DNA of 12,397 bases from Thermodesulfobacteriota bacterium (GTDB taxonomy: Bacteria > Desulfobacterota_D > UBA1144 > Nemesobacterales > UBA2774): the NCBI GenBank assembly GCA_039028315.1, contig JBCCIH010000047.1, positions 1 to 12,397 on the forward strand, given 5' to 3'. Each line of letters opens with the position of its first letter. Position 1 is the first letter of the stretch. A program made the translations under genes and the position numbers. The notes beneath the pieces are model-generated. The model saw only the letters and a list, made by a program, of their open reading frames with translations. It was not told the origin of the DNA and searched no databases. Below, one piece after another: positions 6,943 through 12,397 of this stretch.

Positions 6943-8136
6943 GTGAAAAAGTATACTGGAATATTTATATTCATATTTTTATTTGGATTCACCGCTCAGG
7001 GATCCGAAGTAGACGATCTTCTTATTACAGTAGATGTTGATGATAGATCTGGTGGGGGTTGTTCAATTATGAAAGCAAAGCCCGATGGGAGCATCTCCGA
7101 GTTTGTCTCAGGTACGGATATTCTGAGTATAACTGGAAGGCCTGGTTGTGATTTAGAGGATACAGGGATTGCATCACTATTAGATGGTGTGATCTACTTC
7201 AACGAAGATAGATCCGGCGATATTCTTTTTGCAGCAACGGATAATATTGTTAGAAGATTTATCGCAGATGAGGTTTTAGACACATTGTTGCCAGATAATG
7301 TGGATATAGACAATGGAATGGCAGTAAACAAAGTTACAGGGACACTTGTTATAGCGGATGAAAACAATGGGGCGATATTAGAGCTACCGCCCGCTTTCTC
7401 CACTCCAATAGTTGACCCCTCATTAGTAAAGATATTGGCAACCGGGGCAGATTTTGAGGCTTTAGTCCCTCTTGGATCAGCTATAAATGCTGAAGGAGGA
7501 ATAGCTATAGATGATCAACAAAACATATACGTTGCAAATGAGGATTTGGTCAACAATACGGCAAATGTAATTTTCAAATTAACTCCCCAAGGAGATGTGT
7601 CTGTACTTTGCACACAGGCTGAACTGATGGGCGTAATTGGAGTTGCACCTAGGTTAGATGTCGGCATGGCTTTTGACGGCAGTTTGTTTGTAGCTGACAG
7701 CAATTGCAACTGTGTTTTAGAAATTAACCCCGTCAGCTGCAGTCCCCAGATACTAATTGCAGAGGCTCAAATAAATTCACTGACTGGAAATACCAGTGCC
7801 GATTTAAACGGTGGTTTATGTATAGATAGAGATAAGAACCTATATGTTGGGGATAATGGTAGTATTTCTCAAAGTTCTCGTAACCCTAGCATCATAAAAA
7901 TACCTACTGATATCAATTCATCTGCTTCACTATTTGTATCGGCTGATCAGGTTCGTGCACTTTATGGAGATATTGCTCCAGATGGTAACCCACAATTTCA
8001 GGGTTTATGCACTGTAAAACTGGCCGACACTGGATTTAATGTACCCGCTCTTTCCAATGGAGGAGCAATTGTCTTAGCACTGGTTCTTGGCTTAACTGGA
8101 CTTTTTATAGCTAGAAGAAAAATGGCTGCATTGTAA
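6943..8136 (+). CDS. Exported NHL/beta-propeller-like protein with IPTL-CTERM-like (VPAL) C-terminal sorting signal
   Basis: A 397-residue exported protein. The N-terminus is a signal peptide (MKKYTG plus a Phe/Ile-rich core, residues 7-17). The body repeats units of the NHL / SMP-30-like propeller pattern: GMAVNKVTGTLVIADENNG, GGIAIDDQQNIYVANED, GMAFDGSLFVADSNCN and GGLCIDRDKNLYVGDNG. Each resembles a 'G(I/L)-x-D-x-x-x-N-(I/L)-Y-V-(A/G)-D' blade strand. The C-terminus has VPALSNGG (367-374), a hydrophobic helix (375-390) and an ARRK cluster. This is the tripartite layout of PEP-CTERM/IPTL-CTERM sorting domains, here with VPAL in place of IPTL. Several Cys pairs (for example NCNC and near 7729-7741) suggest disulfides outside the cytoplasm. 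Such proteins are usually surface or matrix proteins processed by exosortase-like enzymes, though the IPTL-CTERM processing enzyme is unclear. No catalytic residues are recognised. Confidence 0.75.
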   Translation: MKKYTGIFIFIFLFGFTAQGSEVDDLLITVDVDDRSGGGCSIMKAKPDGSISEFVSGTDILSITGRPGCDLEDTGIASLLDGVIYFNEDRSGDILFAATDNIVRRFIADEVLDTLLPDNVDIDNGMAVNKVTGTLVIADENNGAILELPPAFSTPIVDPSLVKILATGADFEALVPLGSAINAEGGIAIDDQQNIYVANEDLVNNTANVIFKLTPQGDVSVLCTQAELMGVIGVAPRLDVGMAFDGSLFVADSNCNCVLEINPVSCSPQILIAEAQINSLTGNTSADLNGGLCIDRDKNLYVGDNGSISQSSRNPSIIKIPTDINSSASLFVSADQVRALYGDIAPDGNPQFQGLCTVKLADTGFNVPALSNGGAIVLALVLGLTGLFIARRKMAAL

Positions 8137-8275
8137 ATAATATGTAGTACAAATGAATCATTTTGTAGAATTTGTTCCAAAATATCCACTAATATATATG
8201 CTTTAATATTCCCTTAAGATTTGTTACTATTGAATATAGTACTTCCACCAGAGCACCTAAGGGGGTTCCACAGAA

Positions 8276-10231
8276 ATGGCCAGAAAACAAAAAACTATTG
8301 AAGCATTATTAAAGGAAGGACGCACTTTTTCTCCTAGTAAAAAATTTAAAGAACACGCTCGTGTAAGTGATGATGCAATATACCGCAGGGCAAAACGAAA
8401 CAGAGAGAAGTTTTGGGAAGACAAAGCCAAAGAGCTCGACTGGTTTAAAAAGTGGAGAAAGGTTCTTAGCTGGAAAGCTCCAGATTCCAAATGGTTTATC
8501 GGGGGCAAATTAAATGCTTCATATAACTGTCTTGATAGGCATTTAGACGGACCAAGGAAAAATAAAGCAGCAATAATTTGGGAGGGGGAGTTTGGTGAAA
8601 CCATTACTCTTACTTATTGGGAACTCTACAGAGAAGTAAATAAATTTTCTAATGTTCTAAAAGACCTAGGGGTAAAAAAGGGGGATAGGGTTACCATCTA
8701 TATGCCTATGATCCCTGAGCTTGCAATTGCTATGCTTGCTTGCGCTAGAATTGGAGCCCCTCACAGCATTGTCTTTGGAGGTTTTAGTGCCGAGAGCCTA
8801 AGAGACAGAATTATAGACTGCAAATCTAATGTGCTTATTACTGCGGACGGCGGATACAGGAGAGGAAAAGTAGTTCCTCTTAAGAAAAATGCCGATGAGG
8901 CAGTTAAGAAAACCCCATCTATAAAAAAAGTTGTTGTAGTAAACCGTGTTGGAGATAAAGTGAAAGTTAGAATGAAGAAAGGAAGAGATTATTGGTGGCA
9001 TAAACTAATGGAAGGCGCTCAGCCATACTTCGCGCCAGAAAAAATGGACTCTGAGGATTTACTTTTCATTCTCTACACTAGCGGCACAACTGGAAAGCCC
9101 AAAGGCATAGTTCATACAACTGGTGGATATTTAGTAGAAGCCTCTGCTACAACAAAGTTGGTTTTCGACTTAAAAGAAGAAGACACATACTGGTGCACAG
9201 CGGATATTGGCTGGATTACCGGGCATAGCTATATTATTTATGGCCCTTTGGCAAACGGCGCAACATCGATAATGTATGAGGGCGCGCCAGATTATCCTGA
9301 TATAGGACGTTTTTGGGCAATAGTAGAAAAATATGCGGTAACTATTTTCTATACCGCACCTACGGCAATCAGGGCATTTATGAAATGGGGTGAAGAACAT
9401 CCCCAGAAGTACGATTTATCCTCGCTCCGTCTTCTTGGCTCAGTAGGTGAGCCGATTAACCCAGAGGCTTGGATGTGGTATCACACACATATCGGAGGAC
9501 GGAAATGTCCGATAGTAGATACTTGGTGGCAGACAGAGACCGGCTCTATTCTAATAACTGGACTGCCCGGACACACTACATTAAAACCCGGGTCTGCTAC
9601 TATACCTTTCCCTGGAATAGACGCAGACATTGTGGATGAAGATGGTAAGACGGTTAAAGAGGGCGCAGGTTATTTAGTTCTCAAAAAGCCTTGGCCTTCA
9701 ATGCTGCGCGGTATCTATGGAGATCCCAAACGATATAAAGAACAGTATTGGAGTAAGTATCCTGGGATCTATTTCACAGGCGATGGAGCAAAGAGGGATA
9801 AGGACGGATATATATGGGTTCTTGGCAGAGTGGATGATGTAATGAATGTGGCTGGGCACAGAATCAGCACTATGGAAGTGGAGAGCGCGCTGGTGGATCA
9901 TCCGAGCGTTGCAGAATCTGCTGTTGTTGGAAAGAGTCACGATTTAAAAGGTCAGGCTATTGTAGCTTTTACAACCCTTAAAAAAGGAATTAAGTCGAGC
10001 ACAAAATTAGTTGGTCATCTAAGAGGCCATGTTGCAAAGAAGATTGGCGCCATCGCAAGGCCTGATGATATTATATTCACTGCAGAGCTTCCGAAAACAA
10101 GAAGCGGTAAGATAATGAGACGGCTTCTTCGAAATATTGCCGAGGGTAGTGTTTTAGGAGACACAACTACACTTGCTGATCCTACCGTAGTTAATGAGCT
10201 TAAGAATAAGTATGAAGATAAAGAGGGTTAA
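8276..10231 (+). CDS. acsA: Acetyl-CoA synthetase (AMP-forming)
   Basis: A 651-residue cytosolic enzyme of the ANL adenylating family, converting acetate, ATP and CoA to acetyl-CoA, AMP and PPi. The N-terminal ACAS_N region (about residues 27-90) precedes the large AMP-binding domain. That domain carries YTSGTTGKPKG (267-277, phosphate-binding loop) and DTWWQTETG (415-423); Trp418 corresponds to the Trp that restricts the pocket to acetate. YFTGDGAKRDKDGYIWVLGR and the hinge region VDDVMNVAGHRIS follow. The C-terminal PKTRSGKIMRR contains K612, equivalent to the catalytic lysine acetylated by Pat-type enzymes in Salmonella Acs (K609). Length is typical for Acs rather than for shorter medium-chain ligases. 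ATG is preceded by TAAGGGGG with 10-base spacing. The upstream 139-base gap is AT-rich without a convincing promoter. It ends directly against the convergent DUF1232 gene. Confidence 0.95.
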   Translation: MARKQKTIEALLKEGRTFSPSKKFKEHARVSDDAIYRRAKRNREKFWEDKAKELDWFKKWRKVLSWKAPDSKWFIGGKLNASYNCLDRHLDGPRKNKAAIIWEGEFGETITLTYWELYREVNKFSNVLKDLGVKKGDRVTIYMPMIPELAIAMLACARIGAPHSIVFGGFSAESLRDRIIDCKSNVLITADGGYRRGKVVPLKKNADEAVKKTPSIKKVVVVNRVGDKVKVRMKKGRDYWWHKLMEGAQPYFAPEKMDSEDLLFILYTSGTTGKPKGIVHTTGGYLVEASATTKLVFDLKEEDTYWCTADIGWITGHSYIIYGPLANGATSIMYEGAPDYPDIGRFWAIVEKYAVTIFYTAPTAIRAFMKWGEEHPQKYDLSSLRLLGSVGEPINPEAWMWYHTHIGGRKCPIVDTWWQTETGSILITGLPGHTTLKPGSATIPFPGIDADIVDEDGKTVKEGAGYLVLKKPWPSMLRGIYGDPKRYKEQYWSKYPGIYFTGDGAKRDKDGYIWVLGRVDDVMNVAGHRISTMEVESALVDHPSVAESAVVGKSHDLKGQAIVAFTTLKKGIKSSTKLVGHLRGHVAKKIGAIARPDDIIFTAELPKTRSGKIMRRLLRNIAEGSVLGDTTTLADPTVVNELKNKYEDKEG

Positions 10232-10657
10232 TCATACAGGTGCGTGTTCTAGGTTTTCACTATAGCCTAAGTAATCGTTTTTAAATTTTGAAAGGTCCTG
10301 CTTTATAGAAGCAATAATAAATCCAATTACAGTAGCATCATCAATTAGTCCCGCAGCAGGAATCATATCCGGCACTGCGTCAAAGGGATTTACAAAGTAT
10401 ATTATTGCTCCAGTTGTTAGTACTAATGTTGTCCAGGGTACTTCTTTGTAATCGCCTTTAGCCCATGCTTTTAACATAGAGAGTAGAAGAGCTATATCAT
10501 CTCGGAATGATAAAACTCTTAATTTTCCCGAATTTATTTCTTTAGACGCTGTATCAACTAAATCTTCAACATTTTTAGAGCTACTAAGAATTTCATTTGC
10601 GCGTAGAAGCGCAGTTTGGGAAAAAATCTTAAGGATGGTTTTTGTTGAAGTGATCAT
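10232..10657 (-). CDS. DUF1232 (YkvA-type) membrane protein
   Basis: A 141-residue protein with the DUF1232 core: a membrane segment (VLTTGAIIYFVNP, residues 79-91), then PFDAVPDMIPAAGLIDDATVIGF (91-113). This matches the family pattern 'xPxDxIPDxIPxxGxxDDxxV'. A second hydrophobic stretch covers the IDDATVIGFIIASI region. The first 60 residues are hydrophilic and probably helical. The family is widespread and its role is unknown; members are small inner-membrane proteins. No strong Shine-Dalgarno precedes the ATG at 10657. It lies 47 bases downstream of rpmB on the same strand and is probably transcribed with it. Its stop codon starts at the base after the acs stop, so the two convergent genes share no spacer. 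Confidence 0.85.
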   Translation of the reverse strand: MITSTKTILKIFSQTALLRANEILSSSKNVEDLVDTASKEINSGKLRVLSFRDDIALLLSMLKAWAKGDYKEVPWTTLVLTTGAIIYFVNPFDAVPDMIPAAGLIDDATVIGFIIASIKQDLSKFKNDYLGYSENLEHAPV

Positions 10658-10704
10658 GATTTTAATTGCTTAGTAAATCTAATAAAGCAAACAAATACAT
10701 AACA

Positions 10705-10944
10705 CTAAGTTACATCTTTTAACGTTAACCCGTTGTCTTTAAGTACTGCGAGTAAGCCCTTTTTGTTAATAGTTCTATATGTCCTCATTGAAATTCTTAG
10801 TTTGATAGAGCGGTCAAGCTCTGGAACATAGATCCTTTTCCAATGAAGATTTGGTGTCTGACGGCGCTTAACCTTGTTGTTTGCATGTGATACATGGTTT
10901 CCAACTAGAGGCTTTTTGCCTGTTATCATGTCTCTTTGTGCCAT
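10705..10944 (-). CDS. rpmB: 50S ribosomal protein L28
   Basis: A 79-residue ribosomal large-subunit protein. The typical start MAQRDMITGKKPLVGNHVSH is followed by ANNKVKRRQTPNLHWKRI and the C-terminal RTYRTINKKGLLAVL segment. Positions 2-8 lack the CxxC found in zinc-binding L28 paralogs, so this is the zinc-independent (C-minus) form. AAGGAG lies 8 bases before the ATG. It is not adjacent to rpmG (L33), a common neighbour in other bacteria; a DUF1232 gene follows instead. It is divergent from the Met/Asp-repeat gene across a 214-base gap. Confidence 0.97.
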   Translation of the reverse strand: MAQRDMITGKKPLVGNHVSHANNKVKRRQTPNLHWKRIYVPELDRSIKLRISMRTYRTINKKGLLAVLKDNGLTLKDVT

Positions 10945-10980
10945 TTTATGATCTCCTTACTAATACCTAAAACAGGGTAT

Positions 10981-11010
10981 AAAGTATTCCACAAGAAAAA
11001 AATTTGTAAA
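10981..11010 (-). promoter_or_regulatory. Possible promoter for rpmB
   Basis: On the minus strand TTTACA (11010-11005, five of six consensus bases for -35) is followed after 18 bases by TACTTT (10986-10981), a weak -10. Transcription would start near 10975, about 30 bases before the rpmB ATG. The rest of the divergent gap (10959-11143) is AT-rich, and I found no convincing promoter for the plus-strand repeat gene. Confidence 0.3.
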
Positions 11011-11158
11011 TATGAACCAAAAATAAAAAACCGTGGCTAAAAATATCGCGTATATCATATTTGTGTCAGAAAACTTAGGAGCAAAATAGCTCTTGTATAA
11101 AAAATCAGGTGTGTTAAACCTAAAATGGGTAAAAAATACTAACAGGAGGTAGGTTATT

Positions 11159-11863
11159 ATGAAGAGAGGAGCACTTCTTTTCTTATTGATTGCTTTAGCT
11201 TTAATTGTATCAGCGCCAGTATTCGCAGATTCTGTAGATCAAGCTACAGATGCAATGCAAGATGGCAAGGATGTTATGGACAAAGGTCAGGACGCTAAGA
11301 GTATGATGGACAAAGGCCAGGATACTATGCAGCAAGGTCAGGACATGATGAAACAGGGCCAAGACGCCATGCAGCAAGGGCAGGATATGATGGACAAAGC
11401 CCAAGGCACTAAGGACATGGTTGATAAAGGTCAGGACGCCAAAGACATGATGGACCAAGGTGATACTGTAGATGAAGCCACAGATGCAATGCAAGATGGC
11501 AAAGATGTTATGGATACAGGCCAAGATGCTAAGGACATGGTCGATAAAGGTCAGGATGCCAAAGACATGATGGACCAAGGTGATACTGTAGATGAAGCCA
11601 CAGATGCAATGCAAGAAGGCGAGGATGTGGTGGACGAAGGGCAAGAAGCCAAGGGTATGATGGATAAGAGCCAGGATGCTATGCAGCAAGGTCAGGACAT
11701 GATGAAACAGGGCCAAGATGCCATGCAGCAAGGGCAGGATATGATGGATAAAGCCCAAGGCACCAAGGACATGGTCGATAAAGGTCAGGACGCTAAGGGG
11801 ATGATGGACAAGGGGCAGGACGTCCAGGATATCGTGGATAAGGACCTGGATGCTACCCAATAG
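11159..11863 (+). CDS. Exported Met/Asp-rich heptad-repeat protein, function unknown
   Basis: A 234-residue protein with a Sec signal peptide (MKRG, hydrophobic core, VFA before a cleavage site near residue 23). The mature 211 residues are almost wholly repetitive. Seven-residue units of the form (M/A/T)M(D/K/Q)(K/Q)GQD run from residue 49 to 83 and recur from 167. Other parts use ten-residue units such as MVDKGQDAKD and a VDEATDAMQDGKDVMD segment. By count the mature part has 30 Met in 211 residues and contains no Cys, Trp, Tyr, Phe, His, Arg, Pro or Asn. It is strongly hydrophilic. I do not recognise the family. Possible roles are a periplasmic Met-rich metal or oxidant sink, or a disordered LEA-like protectant; both are inference. 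AGGAGG lies 9 bases before the ATG. A terminator follows at 12004. The long frame on the opposite strand is a by-product of the repeats. Confidence 0.8.
   Translation: MKRGALLFLLIALALIVSAPVFADSVDQATDAMQDGKDVMDKGQDAKSMMDKGQDTMQQGQDMMKQGQDAMQQGQDMMDKAQGTKDMVDKGQDAKDMMDQGDTVDEATDAMQDGKDVMDTGQDAKDMVDKGQDAKDMMDQGDTVDEATDAMQEGEDVVDEGQEAKGMMDKSQDAMQQGQDMMKQGQDAMQQGQDMMDKAQGTKDMVDKGQDAKGMMDKGQDVQDIVDKDLDATQ
11327..11446 (+). repeat. Long direct repeat, copy 1 (within the heptad-repeat gene)
   Basis: Its partner starts at 11681, exactly 354 bases (118 codons) later. The first 38 bases are identical. Over about 110 bases the few differences I see are all third-position and silent (GAC/GAT, GAC/GAT, ACT/ACC, GTT/GTC, GCC/GCT). 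Each copy itself contains several heptad units. Confidence 0.85.
11411..11650 (+). repeat. Tandem duplication, two 120-base units
   Basis: Units 11411-11530 and 11531-11650 both start with AAGGACATGG. They match almost exactly over the first 85 or so bases, including an unbroken identical stretch of nearly 60 bases. They then diverge in the last third (AAGATGGCAAAGATG against AAGAAGGCGAGGATG). Period 120 bases equals 40 codons, so the frame is kept. Confidence 0.85.
11681..11800 (+). repeat. Long direct repeat, copy 2 (within the heptad-repeat gene)
   Basis: Partner of the copy starting at 11327. After about 115 bases the two copies part: AAAGACATGATGGA in the first against AAGGGGATGATGGA in the second. 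Confidence 0.85.
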
Positions 11864-12003
11864 GATCAAGATCCAAAAAGCATGACTGAATAACAGATGC
11901 CCATAGTATCAAAGTCTAAAGCTACTAGCATTGTCATTTGCTATGGACGTTTTAAGGAGTTGGGTACGCTGAGTTAGACAAGAATTAGAAATTACAATAA
12001 AGA

Positions 12004-12033
12004 AAGGGGGAGATTTATCTCCCCTTTATTATT
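12004..12033. terminator. Rho-independent terminator, probably bidirectional
   Basis: A 10-bp stem pairs AAGGGGGAGA (12004-12013) with TCTCCCCTTT (12018-12027) around the loop TTTA, with one G-U pair. On the plus strand it is followed by ATTATT. On the minus strand the flank reads TCTTTATTG, also T-rich. It lies 140 bases after the repeat gene and just beyond the end of the minus-strand gene at 12049, so it can end both transcripts. Confidence 0.85.
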
Positions 12034-12048
12034 GACTATTTACAGTTT

Positions 12049-12270
12049 TTACTCAGTTGCAACTGTAATTTTCCTTTCTGTATTATTAAACGGGCCTTCC
12101 ACAATATTCCTGTTCCCGTCAAGTAGCTGTAAAGTAATTATATAGTCTCCCGAAGTAAGTCCTGTTATAAATGCAGGGGTCCACTCGGTCATAGTAATAG
12201 TGTATTCAGTAGCATCGGCTTCGTCTTTGCGGATTGTATACTTAGTTTGTGCTCGGGATCGGCCCGAAAT
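12049..12270 (-). pseudogene. 3' end of a minus-strand gene, reading frame broken at 12271
   Basis: Read from the minus strand, codons 12270 to 12052 give a protein-like C-terminus. KYTIRKDEADATEYTITM is followed by TEWTPAFITGLTSGDYIITL, then QLLDGNRNIVEGPFNNTERK and ITVATE, ending at TAA (12051-12049). The pattern '(L/M)TEW.P..I.GL..G...I.L.LLD..G..V.GPFN...R.ITV' looks like a beta-sandwich tail of exported proteins. I cannot name the family. An in-frame TAA at 12273-12271 closes the frame upstream, and no start codon gives a sensible N-terminus. The other minus frame is open from the right edge down to 12189. A frameshift between 12192 and 12270, real or from assembly, would join the two; an insertion is another option. 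The terminator at 12004-12027 fits its 3' end. Confidence 0.45.
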
Positions 12271-12397
12271 TTAGGGGTTGCATGACAGGACTGCGATGTT
12301 GTCAATCCATAAGCTATTAGTTTTACGAATGTTTTGTTGTCGAAGTAAGACGTATGAATTAACTCGTCCCATGTTAGCAAACTGGACAGCCTATCAG
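12271..12397. other. Right-edge stretch of unclear coding status
   Basis: Two minus-strand frames and one plus-strand frame are open through most of these 127 bases, so no frame can be chosen. One minus frame (reading LTWDELIHTSYFDNKT near the edge) continues off the window and may be the upstream part of the broken gene. A short hairpin, TCGGG-ATCGG-CCCGA (12253-12267), lies at the boundary. Confidence 0.3.

Noticed and set aside
8148..8167. Weak inverted repeat TACAAA…TTTGTA after the VPAL-anchored gene
   Set aside because: Only about six A/T-rich pairs and no T-run follows, so it does not qualify as an intrinsic terminator.
11079..11092. Small hairpin GAGC…GCTC in the leader of the repeat gene
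   Set aside because: A four-base stem is too short to claim a riboswitch or attenuator, and no conserved RNA motif is recognisable around it.
11210..11869. Minus-strand 219-codon frame over the repeat gene
   Set aside because: It is an antisense by-product: a 7-codon repeat lacking stops on one strand easily stays open on the other. It has no ribosome site, and its His/Leu-rich content mirrors the GQD/MM codons.
11951..11977. AAGGAG followed by TTG in the gap after the repeat gene
   Set aside because: The frame ends after five codons (TAG), so it is not a gene.
12276..12397. Plus-strand frame open to the right edge (with an ATG at 12296)
   Set aside because: No ribosome site, no recognisable protein, and it overlaps two open minus-strand frames. 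It is too short to support a call.

Overview
The window is about 12.4 kb of AT-rich bacterial DNA, roughly 40% GC by eye. It carries mostly housekeeping genes, plus several exported or lineage-specific proteins. Signal peptides, a C-terminal anchor resembling the IPTL-CTERM type, and a nucleosidase-family protein that resembles the hopanoid enzyme HpnG suggest a Gram-negative bacterium. It is probably an uncultured or environmental lineage related to Deltaproteobacteria, but no marker here fixes the phylum. Start codons other than ATG (TTG, GTG) are frequent.

Layout. Positions 1-1208 hold two minus-strand genes. One is a left-truncated metallo-beta-lactamase-fold protein of the CPSF / ligase-associated exonuclease type whose metal ligands look lost. 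The other is a small exported protein. A near-consensus promoter at 1280-1309 starts a plus-strand run from 1354 to 6843: M42 aminopeptidase, uvrA, uppP and a nucleoside phosphorylase/nucleosidase-family gene. The last three are packed with gaps of 0 and 12 bases. Next come two plus-strand genes that look separately transcribed: an exported beta-propeller-like protein with a VPAL-type C-terminal sorting signal (6943-8136) and acetyl-CoA synthetase (8276-10231). The acs stop codon abuts the stop of a minus-strand DUF1232 gene, which lies behind rpmB (ribosomal protein L28). Divergent from rpmB is an exported, methionine- and aspartate-rich heptad-repeat protein (11159-11863), followed by a strong hairpin terminator that can serve both strands. 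The right edge holds the 3' end of a minus-strand gene whose reading frame is interrupted.

How the genes fit together. UvrA (nucleotide excision repair), UppP (recycling of the undecaprenyl carrier for cell-wall synthesis), Acs (acetate activation) and L28 (ribosome) are independent core functions. UppP and the HpnG-like protein could share an isoprenoid or envelope theme, but this is inference. I see no tRNA, rRNA, CRISPR array, phage module or complete insertion sequence. No gap between genes exceeds 300 bases. The items most worth following up are the apparently catalytically dead MBL/CPSF-like protein, the Met/Asp heptad-repeat exported protein and its internal DNA duplications, and the broken gene at the right edge.
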